A program made the position numbers and the translations under genes. A stretch of 64,000 bases of DNA from Zhouia spongiae (GTDB lineage: Bacteria > Bacteroidota > Bacteroidia > Flavobacteriales > Flavobacteriaceae), in contig NZ_CP094326.1 in NCBI RefSeq assembly GCF_022760175.1, positions 2,468,804 through 2,532,803 on the forward strand. The letters run 5' to 3'. A model generated the notes under the pieces. That model was not told the origin of the DNA, did no database searches, and saw only the letters and a program-made list of their open reading frames with translations. Positions 50,336-58,931 of the stretch are shown one piece after another; positions within the stretch are counted from its first letter, which is position 1, and every line of letters starts with the position of its first letter.

Positions 50336-51529
50336 TTATTCTTCAACGCGGTTATCATCAAAGGCGGAGGGTAATAACTTTGGGATAAGTTTGATAAACA
50401 GAGGCAATAATATTGCGCCACCTGGTAAGGCAAATATAGCTAGTGAAGGAATAGACTTAAAAATATCGAGTAGTTGCTCACGCACCTTTTTACGTTCATC
50501 GTCAGATAATTCCTGGCTTGTTGATTTGCTAAGTAAAAACAAGAGTTCTTTACTTTGCGAAAGTTCTTTCGATAGCCTTTTACTGTTTCGGGTTATAAGT
50601 TTTTTTACCGTCTGGTTGGCATTGTCGTAGAATTGTTTGGCGGGATTCGCAACTTTAAAAATGCTAATCTTTTCTTTATTGGTATTGAAAAAAACAGTAA
50701 CATGCTCAAGAGATTCTTCAATAGCCGTTTCTTTGAGCCCCAAATCGTGACCGATACCGAAAATAAAATCAGATTCTTTATACTCGAAGGTTTTATCTTC
50801 CCAGGCAGCCATACAGGCGATGTCAATAAGATATTTTTGTTCGGCTTTGTTCAGCCCGGATTTTAGTTCGCTCAGGTATGTGCCGTCGAAGTCTTTTACT
50901 GAGGTGTTTTGATGATAAGATAAGGATGCTTCGAACAGATAGAGGAGCTGTTCGTCATTTTTAGTTTTTTCTTCTTTTGAAAGCAAGGTATGGTATGCAA
51001 GGTTTATAATGATGCGTTCTAATTTTTTGGCATATTCTTTTGGAGATTCCTTGGTTTTAAGATAGTGATCAAACGTTAAAACGTCGACATAAAGCAAAGA
51101 GTTCGTAATGATCTTATTAAAACTTTTCGTCAGGATATTTTCATCGATTTGTACTCTGGAATGCAGGTATTTTTCTAATTTGGAGTCCGTTTTAGCACCT
51201 CCGAAAAGCTTGTCTATAAATGAAAAGTTCTCGCCTTCTAATTCTTTATAAAAGTTTACCGCTTCATTGATAAAAACGTTAAAATCTGTTTTTTGGTGAT
51301 GAAAGGTATAGGTAAAGAATAAGGCTGTGATTAGGTTTATTTTAGCTAATTCATCTTCACTGTAGTCCAGGTGATAATTCAAGAAAGGTAATACTTCTAC
51401 ATTTGCTCCATACACAAAACCGGAAGTCCTTAAAACAGTATATAAATCTTCTTCATTAGCAAAGAGTTCTTCTTTCTCTTTAATTAATGAGCCAAATTTA
51501 TTTATCCAACCTTGCGTTGAGGGATTCAT
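50336..51529 (-). CDS. LETM1-related protein of flavobacteria
   Basis: A 397-residue, largely helical protein. The C-terminal 65 residues contain LSDDERKKVREQLLDIFKSI and PSLAIFALPGGAILLPLFIK, the core of the LETM1 family (mitochondrial ion-homeostasis protein in eukaryotes). The N-terminal 330 residues (LEKYLHSRVQIDENILTKSF, YLIDIACMAAWEDKTFEYKE) include a region with a TerB-like feel but no clear family. In databases such flavobacterial proteins carry the label LETM1-related biofilm-associated protein, as I recall; the basis of that label is not visible here. It has one membrane-compatible segment near the C-terminus (about 356-380). Confidence 0.8.
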   Translation of the reverse strand: MNPSTQGWINKFGSLIKEKEELFANEEDLYTVLRTSGFVYGANVEVLPFLNYHLDYSEDELAKINLITALFFTYTFHHQKTDFNVFINEAVNFYKELEGENFSFIDKLFGGAKTDSKLEKYLHSRVQIDENILTKSFNKIITNSLLYVDVLTFDHYLKTKESPKEYAKKLERIIINLAYHTLLSKEEKTKNDEQLLYLFEASLSYHQNTSVKDFDGTYLSELKSGLNKAEQKYLIDIACMAAWEDKTFEYKESDFIFGIGHDLGLKETAIEESLEHVTVFFNTNKEKISIFKVANPAKQFYDNANQTVKKLITRNSKRLSKELSQSKELLFLLSKSTSQELSDDERKKVREQLLDIFKSIPSLAIFALPGGAILLPLFIKLIPKLLPSAFDDNRVEE

Positions 51530-51633
51530 GTAAAGCTATTTGTATTTCAAAAGTAAGACATATTTCGAAAACTAATAACCGAAGATGTTTAGATATCGTA
51601 CTTAAAAGGTTAAAAAAACAGCCCTATGATTTA

Positions 51634-51775
51634 TAAAGCGGTTGTTTAAAAAGTCTATTTTCGTTAGCCTGAACTCGTTTCAGGTTCTCAAAAACAAAAA
51701 GATTTAAAAGGTGATGAGATCCTGAAATAAAATAAGTGTGACACCACTTTTAATACTTTTTAAACAACCTCTTTA
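51634..51775. repeat. Long hairpin intergenic element, family 2, copy 2
   Basis: TAAAGCGGTTGTTTAAAAAG (51634-51653, plus T) and CTTTTTAAACAACCTCTTTA (51756-51775) differ at one position out of 21 and close a 142-base hairpin 3' of sodC (minus). Inside are CCTGAACTCGTTTCAGG (51668-51684), itself a palindrome, and ATCCTGAAATAA, also found in copy 1 in inverted orientation. It resembles long-hairpin repeats I recall from flavobacterial genomes. Confidence 0.75.
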
Positions 51776-51798
51776 TATAAGTTTATTTTTCGGGGAAA

Positions 51799-52389
51799 TT
51801 ATTCGATAATGCCTCCGCAGCTTACTCTTGCTCCGGCAGCACCACTTGGTTGAGATGTGAAATCGTCTGTTCCCTGGTGAACGATGACTGCTTTACCAAC
51901 AATGTTTTTAGTTTCATCTTCACATCCGATACACCATTCGTCTGTTTTGAAAGTGATGGTCCCGTTACCGTTTTCATCTGCAGTAAAGTTGCCGATATCA
52001 CCTTTATGGTATCCGGTTTCATCACCCCATTTACCGTGTTGTTCAAAAGTAGGATTCCAATGACCTCCGGTAGATGTACCATCAGGAGAACTGCAATCTG
52101 CTTTCTCGTGAAGATGAATAGCGTGTTCGCCGGGTGTCAGGCCTTCAAACACAGCTGTCAGGCTTACTTCGCCATTCTCCTCCCTGAATACGGCGCTTCC
52201 TTTTACGGTTGATTCACTCTTGGGAGTTAATTCGATGGTGATCTTTTTAACTTCTTCGATTTTCTCTTCGATAGTTGTCGTTGTTTCTTCTATAACCTCT
52301 TCTTTCTTTTCTTTTTTGGTATCGGATTTACAAGATACGGTTAGAAAAAGAGCTGAAATAGCAACCAGAGATAACGATATTTTTTTCAT
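51799..52389 (-). CDS. sodC: Cu/Zn superoxide dismutase, lipoprotein form
   Basis: Dismutates superoxide outside the cytoplasm. The 196-residue protein starts with a lipoprotein signal (lipobox TVSC, C20) and an acidic/Lys-Glu linker (KKEKKEEVIEETTTTIEEKI). The SOD fold follows: HAIHLHEKADCSSP (Cu ligands), GGHWNPTFEQHGKWGDETGY (bridging His and Zn ligands), HKGDIGNF, VIVHQGTDDF and GARVSCGGI (disulfide partner). All ligand positions appear present. A candidate -7 box is at 52444-52451. Confidence 0.94.
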   Translation of the reverse strand: MKKISLSLVAISALFLTVSCKSDTKKEKKEEVIEETTTTIEEKIEEVKKITIELTPKSESTVKGSAVFREENGEVSLTAVFEGLTPGEHAIHLHEKADCSSPDGTSTGGHWNPTFEQHGKWGDETGYHKGDIGNFTADENGNGTITFKTDEWCIGCEDETKNIVGKAVIVHQGTDDFTSQPSGAAGARVSCGGIIE

Positions 52390-52443
52390 ATTACATGTTT
52401 TTTCTGTTTCGAAACTTAAAGGTAATTATATAATATTGTTATA

Positions 52444-52451
52444 CAAAATTA
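52444..52451 (-). promoter_or_regulatory. -7 box (TAATTTTG) of sodC
   Basis: Minus-strand TAATTTTG, a perfect TAnnTTTG match, 55 bases before the sodC ATG, overlapping the last codon of the DUF2490 gene. Confidence 0.35.
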
Positions 52452-53135
52452 CAGCTTTTCATTTCCAGATAAATCTGCATTAATGAATACACCCAGTTGT
52501 AAACGGTCAAACTTTGTATTGCTAAAGTGATTTTTCAGATACCCTAGTTGTACACTTACATTATTGTTGATTTTTGCTCCCAGGGCCCCGTATAACCTGT
52601 TTTGTCCGAAAACCGTATCCTGAAGGTTCAGGAAAATTTCGTCATAGACATTCATAAAGAAGGTTTCAGATAGCGGGTATGTAATTTGTAGTCTGTATCG
52701 AACCCTGTTTTGAAAATCGCTGTTTCCAGCAGCACTCAAAAAGCGTTGTTCTAACCGGTATCGGTGATTTAACCTGAACTTACCCCAGTTGTCTTTTACG
52801 ACCAATTGCTGGTAAATCCTGTTTTCGGAGGCATTTGGTTCGTTCTGAAATTCAGCATACAATGCATCAGTTTCAATATAACCATAGCCTGCTGTGACCA
52901 TGAAACGATCATTGATATGGTAATTGATACCAGTTCGTAATAACATCTGGTTAAAATTATCAGTCACTTCATAATATCTGAACTGGGCTTCCGTATGAAG
53001 GCTGAATTTTTCAGAAAGTTTATAGTTTCCGAAATACATATACCATGCCCCCAGTTCGTCTTCTCCCTGATCCTGAGCTTTTACAAAAAGTGTAGTTAAG
53101 AAAATACAAACGACCAATAATCGGTTTTTCATCAT
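52449..53135 (-). CDS. DUF2490 domain-containing outer-membrane beta-barrel protein
   Basis: A 228-residue exported protein: signal peptide MMKNRLLVVCIFLTTLFVKA (cleavage near 20), then alternating beta strands with aromatic ends (ELGAWYMYFGNYKLSEKFSL, HTEAQFRYYEVTDNF, LNHRYRLEQRF, NRVRYRLQITYPL, LGYLKNHF). This is the DUF2490 pattern, probably a small barrel. Function unknown. It starts 14 bp downstream of the VPS10/BNR gene stop, so they are likely co-transcribed. Confidence 0.85.
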   Translation of the reverse strand: MMKNRLLVVCIFLTTLFVKAQDQGEDELGAWYMYFGNYKLSEKFSLHTEAQFRYYEVTDNFNQMLLRTGINYHINDRFMVTAGYGYIETDALYAEFQNEPNASENRIYQQLVVKDNWGKFRLNHRYRLEQRFLSAAGNSDFQNRVRYRLQITYPLSETFFMNVYDEIFLNLQDTVFGQNRLYGALGAKINNNVSVQLGYLKNHFSNTKFDRLQLGVFINADLSGNEKL

Positions 53136-53149
53136 TGCTTATAAATTAT

Positions 53150-56100
53150 TTATGGATTAATATTAAATGTTTCGGTTTTTTTAAACCTGGAAAATTCCGC
53201 AGCTTTCATTTTTTCCCGGTAAGCAGCCCATTCTTTATGAAAGAAAGTGTTGGTAGTTTTCAGCGCTGCCTCTAAAGCTTCTTTTGCCTGGGCCATCAGT
53301 CTTTTTTCTGTTGCAGTAATACCTTCGGGTCTGCTGGCAACATAATATCGGGCACTTGAAATCCTGCTGCTGACAGTAGGATCGGTACTACGGGTTATTC
53401 CCTGTCTCTTATCTATTTTCCCCAAATAGATGTTTATTACTGAATCGATCTTTTTCGAAATTTCTTTCGAGGCTTTAATTTCTTCGATGTATTTTTTCTT
53501 GTCCAGTTTTTCAAGGTCTTTTTGATAATCGGATGCAGTATGCTTGCTTTCCACTAATTGTTTTACAGCATCGGCAGTTGTTTGCTGATAAGACTCTAGT
53601 GTTTTGTATGCAGTGTATTTTTCATTAATTCCAGCCAGCGAAATATTCAATCGCGGATCACTTTCTACTGTAACCGAGGTTTCCTTACAAAGATCGCCAT
53701 AGATTATTTTTATCGTATACGTACCCGGTTTTACAGAAACACCACTCCTTTCTGTTTGAGCTGTATGGATGATTCTGCCTGGAGAGTCAGCTCCCTTTTC
53801 ATCCATGTTCCAGAATATGCGATGTATTCCATTTTCTTTTGGCGTTTTATATTTTAATGTCCTGATAAGTCGATCTCCATCGTAAATTTTAAGTTTGACG
53901 GTATCTTTAGTTGTTTTTCTGTTTCCTTCGTTGGTTTTATCTTCTTCTGGAGCCTCTTTTTTATTCTTTTCTTCTTTTTTGTTAAGGTAGTATGTGATCA
54001 TGGCTCCAGCCTGCCTGTTGTCTCCGCTGTACATGGCATGCCCGCCGAAACGGCTTCCTGTGGGTTGTTGATATGCGGCCTGATAAGCTGTCGGCGGGTC
54101 GAATAGTACGATCTCCTCTTGAAGTATGTTTATATTTTGAGCGATTTCCCGTAATGGTCTGATATCATCCAGTACCCAAGCGGCACGGCCGAAAGTTCCA
54201 ATGATAAGGTCGTGTTCCCGGGGGTGAATAGCCAGATCGGCAGTAGGAACGGTAGGATACCCTTTTGTCCATTTCGTCCACTTGTGTCCGGCATCAAAAG
54301 AAATATATAGTCCATCATCGGTTCCTAAGAAAAGTAATCCAGGTTCCTTTATATCTTCAATAATACTTAATGTGAAACTTTCAACGTCTTTTTCGTCAAC
54401 AATACGCTCCCAGGTTTTACCATAATTTTTAGTGCGGTATGCATACGGGGTATAGTTAAACCTTCTATAGTCGTTTGCAATCAGCAAGGCTTCTCCTTTA
54501 TTTTTATTAGAGGCTTTAATTTGTGCAATCCAGCTTCCTTCAGGCAAGCCTTTCAGTCCTTTGGAAATATCTGTCCATGTATTACCGCCATCACGTGTGA
54601 TGTGTACTTTCCCATCATCCGAGCCTGTCCATAGCGTACCTTTTTCAACAGGCGAAGGCTCGATAACCAAAATCGTACAATGGTTTTCAGCCCCGGTGGC
54701 ATCCATTGTGAGTCCACCGCTTTCACTCTGTTTTTGTTTGTTCGGGTTGTTTGTAGTAAGATCCGGAGAAATAATTTCCCATGTTAGCCCCTTATCGGTG
54801 CTTTTATGTACAAACTGGCTTCCAAAATAAACGGAAGAACTATGAAACGGGTCCTGTGCTATGGCGGAGTTCCAGTTGAAACGTAGCTTCATGTCAGGAT
54901 CGGGGTGCGTTGGCCTTACTGAATAGCTGTCGCCTGTTATCCAATCGTAGCGCTGTACATATCCCTGTTGGCTCATGGCATAGCCATATCGGGAATTGTC
55001 TTTGTCAGGAACAACGTCAAATCCGTCTCCAAAAGCGATTTCCTGCCAATAAGAATTCCTGATTCCCTGGGTTTTCCATACATAAGCAGGCCCTCTCCAC
55101 GAACCATTATCCTGCATTCCCCCATACACATTGTACGGGAATTCATTATCGACAGAAATATGATAGAATTGAGCAACGGGAAGGTTTCCGATAAACCGCC
55201 ATGTTTTACCGCCGTCCCGGGTAATCGCCATTCCCCCGTCGTTCCCGTCGATCATGAAATTGCCATCTTCAGGATGGATCCACCAGGCATGATGGTCCGG
55301 GTGGATGCCATATTCGGAACCATAAGCAGGCATTAACTGGGAAAAGTTTTTGCCTCCATCTTCGGAAACATTTACATAGGTAAAGATCGAAAATACCCGA
55401 TTTTCATTTTCAGGATCTACATATATTTCTGAATAATAAAACGGTCGATTGCCTATATCTTGTTTTTCATTAATCTTCGACCATTTAACCCCCCCGTCTT
55501 CACTTTTATACAAGGCATTTTTTTCAGATTCTACCAATGCATAAACTATATCGGGCTTGTTTTTAGCAATGGCAATACCGATCCTTCCGAGTTCGCCTTT
55601 TGGCAAGCCGTTTTCATCGGTTAACTTTTTCCAGTTTTCACCACCGTCATGGGTCATATACAGGCCGCTTCCTTCACCCCCGGATTTAAAGAACCAGGGA
55701 TCGCGTTTATGTTCCCACATGGCTGCAATGAGTTTATTAGGATTACCGGGATCCATTACCATATCAGCAACCCCCGATTTTTTATTGGTGTACAGTATTC
55801 TCTTCCATGTTTTTCCTCCGTCTGCTGTTTTATAAACGCCTCTTTCTTCGTGTTTCCCCCACGGAGAACCAATGGCTCCGGCATAAACGACATCGGGGTT
55901 GGTCGGGTCGATTATGATCCTGTGTATATGTCTTGTTTTTTCAAGTCCCATTGATGTCCATGTTTTGCCACCATCCAGGGATTTGTAAATTCCATATCCT
56001 CCGTTTAAACTGTTTCTTGGATTCCCTTCGCCCGTTCCAACCCAGATAACGGAAGGGTTTGACTGTTGAATGGCAACAGAACCGATAGAAGCAGTAACTT

Positions 56101-56344
56101 CATTATCAAAGACTGGTTCCCATTTGATGCCGCCTGAAGTAGATTTCCATAATCCTCCCGAGGCCGTACCGACGTACATGATATCCGGGGTGTTATGAAC
56201 AACATCAATAGCTGTAACCCGGCCACTCATCCCTCCCGGGCCTATGTTCCTGGGCTTCATGTTTTTTATCAGCTCCATAGAAAATTCCTGGGCCGTAAGT
56301 GTTATAGATGAAAGGATTAAAAGAAAGTATAGAATTCTTTTCAT
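53150..56344 (-). CDS. Large secreted VPS10/BNR-repeat protein
   Basis: A 1064-residue exported protein: signal peptide MKRILYFLLILSSITLTAQE, then NIGPGGMSGRVTAIDVVHNT. Over about residues 60-700 there are at least ten Asp-box motifs (S/T-x-D-x-G-x-T/K-W: SLDGGKTW, TADGGKTW, THDGGENW, SEDGGVKW, TRDGGKTW, STDKGLTW, TRDGGNTW), as in sortilin/VPS10 propellers. The C-terminal part has a Fn3-like segment (LKIYDGDRLIRTLKYKT) and a helical tail (about 890-1060). No T9SS tail. Often annotated as glycosyl hydrolase, but no catalytic motif is evident. The start is ATG 56344, four codons into the open frame. Confidence 0.88.
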   Translation of the reverse strand: MKRILYFLLILSSITLTAQEFSMELIKNMKPRNIGPGGMSGRVTAIDVVHNTPDIMYVGTASGGLWKSTSGGIKWEPVFDNEVTASIGSVAIQQSNPSVIWVGTGEGNPRNSLNGGYGIYKSLDGGKTWTSMGLEKTRHIHRIIIDPTNPDVVYAGAIGSPWGKHEERGVYKTADGGKTWKRILYTNKKSGVADMVMDPGNPNKLIAAMWEHKRDPWFFKSGGEGSGLYMTHDGGENWKKLTDENGLPKGELGRIGIAIAKNKPDIVYALVESEKNALYKSEDGGVKWSKINEKQDIGNRPFYYSEIYVDPENENRVFSIFTYVNVSEDGGKNFSQLMPAYGSEYGIHPDHHAWWIHPEDGNFMIDGNDGGMAITRDGGKTWRFIGNLPVAQFYHISVDNEFPYNVYGGMQDNGSWRGPAYVWKTQGIRNSYWQEIAFGDGFDVVPDKDNSRYGYAMSQQGYVQRYDWITGDSYSVRPTHPDPDMKLRFNWNSAIAQDPFHSSSVYFGSQFVHKSTDKGLTWEIISPDLTTNNPNKQKQSESGGLTMDATGAENHCTILVIEPSPVEKGTLWTGSDDGKVHITRDGGNTWTDISKGLKGLPEGSWIAQIKASNKNKGEALLIANDYRRFNYTPYAYRTKNYGKTWERIVDEKDVESFTLSIIEDIKEPGLLFLGTDDGLYISFDAGHKWTKWTKGYPTVPTADLAIHPREHDLIIGTFGRAAWVLDDIRPLREIAQNINILQEEIVLFDPPTAYQAAYQQPTGSRFGGHAMYSGDNRQAGAMITYYLNKKEEKNKKEAPEEDKTNEGNRKTTKDTVKLKIYDGDRLIRTLKYKTPKENGIHRIFWNMDEKGADSPGRIIHTAQTERSGVSVKPGTYTIKIIYGDLCKETSVTVESDPRLNISLAGINEKYTAYKTLESYQQTTADAVKQLVESKHTASDYQKDLEKLDKKKYIEEIKASKEISKKIDSVINIYLGKIDKRQGITRSTDPTVSSRISSARYYVASRPEGITATEKRLMAQAKEALEAALKTTNTFFHKEWAAYREKMKAAEFSRFKKTETFNINP

Positions 56345-56419
56345 AGTTGGGTTCATTTTGATTCAGAATGTAAAAAGCTAAAAATAATTAAAAGAGATTT
56401 TTTAATTCTTAAAGTCTTG

Positions 56420-56968
56420 TTAATGCCCTTTTGATTTGATCTTTTTAATCTTCTTTGGTAAGAACCATAAATAAAAACCGCTGACAGATAAAATGATAAG
56501 TCCTATGGAGGTTAATGTTGAGTATATCAATTTAGATTCATCATTGTTCGTGCCTACGAAAAAGTCGACGATGGAACCATCGTGGATCATTTCTATGATA
56601 TCGGCGGTTCTTTGTTCGACAGAAATAACTTTTCCTGTATAGCAATCGATCTGCAATTCTGTGAAATGATCTTCAAACCGGATTTTGGCAATCCCTTTTG
56701 TTGGTCTGAAATCAATACGGTTGAGGGTTGATGAGAGGTGCAGGGAGTCTTTAATAAAATTTTTAGCAATAGCTTCAATTTCTCCCAGCGATCTATACGA
56801 AGTGGCCGATTTTTCAACTTTGGCAGAGGCTGGTTTAAAATTAAGAGGTTCTTTCCAGGCAAGCAGCAAACCGGTAACACCCATTACAAACATGAACAAC
56901 ATTAAGGGCACAGCGATCCATTTATGGATCTTTCTGTAGAATCGTGATCTTTGAGCTACTTTTTGCAA
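56420..56968 (-). CDS. PepSY-associated membrane protein
   Basis: A 182-residue protein with two membrane helices (about 15-33 and 147-168) and a PepSY domain between them (YRSLGEIEAIAKNFIKDSLH, then TELQIDCYTGKVISVEQRT and IIEMIHDGSIVD). The topology and RKIHKWIAVPLMLFMFVMGV start match PepSY-TM proteins. The reading frame begins with TTG (56968); no ATG occurs before residue 23, so the unusual start is likely genuine. Its role is unknown; family members include iron-uptake-linked reductases. Confidence 0.82.
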   Translation of the reverse strand: MQKVAQRSRFYRKIHKWIAVPLMLFMFVMGVTGLLLAWKEPLNFKPASAKVEKSATSYRSLGEIEAIAKNFIKDSLHLSSTLNRIDFRPTKGIAKIRFEDHFTELQIDCYTGKVISVEQRTADIIEMIHDGSIVDFFVGTNNDESKLIYSTLTSIGLIILSVSGFYLWFLPKKIKKIKSKGH

Positions 56969-57037
56969 TAATAAAGGAGTTTAGGAAAAATTTTGCCTAA
57001 AATAAAGAATACGGACTGAAAAATTCTTAAAGTGGTG

Positions 57038-57610
57038 TTAACGGTTATTTCTCGATTTAATATTTTGCTCACATAGTATAATTATTTCCTGAATGCGTTT
57101 TTGCCTTGTGATTTCTCTTTTGGCTTGATTTAACCAATACAGGTAACTCTTTTTGTAGGTCTTGCTAAATGAAGAATAGTTATTGAAGGCAATGACGTTT
57201 TTATCAAATTCACTTTGCAGATCAGGGGGGACTACCAGATTCTCAACATCATCTAAAGCTTTCCAACTTCCGTTTTGTTTGGCAATTTTAATTTTGGATA
57301 ACCCGGCCTCATGCATTAAATCTGCTTTGATAAGTTGCTCGATATAGGTTTTATTAAGTTTGCTCCAGACACTTTTCTCTTTCCTTGGACAGAAATATTG
57401 TTTTCTTTTTTCAGTACCAATTTTTTTTACGGTGCTGTCGATCCATCCAAAACAAAGGGCTTCCTGTACAGCCTCTTCCCATCTCATACTTTCAAAATCA
57501 CTGCCGACTGTATAAAAGATCAGATATACTCCTTCTGATATAGAATGATTTTCAAGTAGCCAGGCACGCCATGCCGACCTGTTTTTAAAATAATGTATGG
57601 GCTTATTCAT
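57038..57610 (-). CDS. YdeI/OmpD-associated family protein
   Basis: A 190-residue cytoplasmic protein: RSAWRAWLLENHSISEGVYL, FGWIDSTVKKIGTEKRKQYF, CPRKEKSVWSKLNKTYIEQL and YSSFSKTYKKSYLYWLNQAK, all parts of the YdeI/OmpD-associated domain (PF13376-type). Related proteins have been linked to bacteriocin tolerance in Salmonella. The start is the first ATG. It is monocistronic. Confidence 0.88.
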   Translation of the reverse strand: MNKPIHYFKNRSAWRAWLLENHSISEGVYLIFYTVGSDFESMRWEEAVQEALCFGWIDSTVKKIGTEKRKQYFCPRKEKSVWSKLNKTYIEQLIKADLMHEAGLSKIKIAKQNGSWKALDDVENLVVPPDLQSEFDKNVIAFNNYSSFSKTYKKSYLYWLNQAKREITRQKRIQEIIILCEQNIKSRNNR

Positions 57611-57875
57611 CTTGTTCTCCTGTAGAGAGTCATATTAGGTTTCAAAATGCAAGTTAGGCATTTCAATGAAAATGTCAGTAACCGGTCTTGGAGTAAACTC
57701 ATATGATGACAGTCTAACAAAGATCATTCAGGCGGTGTACGGACAGGTTATAGGAAAACCTAAATAATATTCCGGTATAGGCAGGGAGTATTAACATAGA
57801 TTGTCAAATAATGAAATAGCTCCAGGTACTTGATTAATATTCAGGAAGGATGATTTTGTGCCTGATTATTATTTA

Positions 57876-57920
57876 AAAACGGCAGGAGAAGAATCGTTAT
57901 TATTCTTCTCCTGCCGTTTT
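57876..57920 (-). terminator. Strong terminator of the secreted repeat-protein gene
   Basis: AAAACGGCAGGAGAAGAAT (57876-57894) and ATTCTTCTCCTGCCGTTTT (57902-57920) are exact complements: a perfect 19-bp stem with a 7-base loop, followed on the minus strand by a T-run. Together with repeat head E it fills the end of the 57611-57981 gap. I see no gene in the rest of that gap. Confidence 0.9.
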
Positions 57921-57958
57921 ACCCGATAATCGGAGAATTTAAATGTTCCGGGACAGGT
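57917..57958 (+). repeat. Head fragment (E) of stem-loop element family 1
   Basis: TTTTACCCGATAATCGGAGA then ATTTAAATGTTCCGGGACAGG matches the head of the copy at 60011 (TTTACTCGGTCATCGAGA then TTTAAATGCTCCGACG). The hairpin core is absent. It lies 24 bases from the stop of the secreted repeat-protein gene on the minus strand. Confidence 0.5.
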
Positions 57959-57981
57959 TACCGACACAATTGTTTTATGTT

Positions 57982-58737
57982 TTAGTCACATCTGTTGGAT
58001 CCGGCTACCCCGGCTATTTTTCCGTTACTTTCCCAGGTTTTTATACATTTTCTGGCTCTATAGTTATACCAAACTTTATAATCTCGGCCATCATCACGAA
58101 AACCTCTTTGCTCCCGGTACCCCATATTTTCTAATTCTCTATATGCTTTATATCTGTCCCAACCTTTTACATGGTTAACATTGTTACATTCATTTGATCC
58201 TGCCACACCTTTGATATATCCACCGGATTCCCATGTTTTAATACATTTTTTTAAACGTGAATTATACCAGACAGTATAATCACGTCCGTCATCATGAAAG
58301 TTATGTTGACGGTCATACCCCATACGGTCTAGTGCGTTATATGCCTTCCAATCCAGCATACCTTTGATATCATCAAGGTTGTTTACCCTGTCGTTACGGT
58401 TATTGGAACGATCATTATAACGGTTGTCATGTCTATCAGATGATCCGTTCATTCGGTCATAGCAATTTTGGTTCTTGGTTTCTACTACAAAGCGGACTTT
58501 ACCATCATTAATAGTGGCAGCAACACAGCTTCTCCGTCTATCATTATACCAATATTGAATAATGCTGGAGCTGCTTTTTTCTACTCCGGCTAATTTGTAT
58601 CCCATCTCTTTGAATTGATATTCAGCTGAGCTGGCCCGCATGTCTCTAAATTTTGTGAAGTCGGAAGATCTACTTTGGGAATGCAATGTGCATATGCAGA
58701 ATGCAAATAATACGAGAGTTAATAAATTTTTACACAT
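57982..58737 (-). CDS. Secreted protein of unknown function with tandem 60-residue repeats
   Basis: A 251-residue exported protein (signal peptide MCKNLLTLVLFAFCICTLHS, cleavage near 20). Three related units occur: a diverged one (about 36-92, EYQFKEMGYK, QYWYNDRRRSCVAA), and two near-identical ones (about 130-186 and 194-251) with W/Y-x-A-Y-x-x-L/E-x-M-G-Y, DDGRDY.VWYN, KCIKTWES and GVAGSN. Each repeat ends in a cysteine, giving a likely disulfide per unit. A linker rich in Asn/Asp/Arg (RHDNRYNDRSNNRNDRVNN) joins unit 1 to the pair. No family recognised. It has a perfect terminator and its own signal; probably monocistronic. Confidence 0.75.
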   Translation of the reverse strand: MCKNLLTLVLFAFCICTLHSQSRSSDFTKFRDMRASSAEYQFKEMGYKLAGVEKSSSSIIQYWYNDRRRSCVAATINDGKVRFVVETKNQNCYDRMNGSSDRHDNRYNDRSNNRNDRVNNLDDIKGMLDWKAYNALDRMGYDRQHNFHDDGRDYTVWYNSRLKKCIKTWESGGYIKGVAGSNECNNVNHVKGWDRYKAYRELENMGYREQRGFRDDGRDYKVWYNYRARKCIKTWESNGKIAGVAGSNRCD

Positions 58738-58931
58738 GATTTTATGATGTTGGTTAATATAAGGTTCTGATTAATAAGATATTATAAAGTTAAGCATTTT
58801 GTGTTATATAATAAATAGTAATAAGGTTATTATCACCATTTTAATGTTTGTGAACTGAAAGAGCAATTGTCTGAAAGGGGTATAAAAGCAGAGGTGTAAA
58901 CCTTATAAATATTATGAGGGGTGGCAGGTGT

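Noticed and set aside
57666-57767. A 33-codon plus-strand ORF (MKMSVTGLGVNSYDDSLTKI...) in the 57611-57981 gap
   Set aside because: No recognisable start context, no -7 box, no homology I can name, and another overlapping short ORF in a different frame; likely chance.
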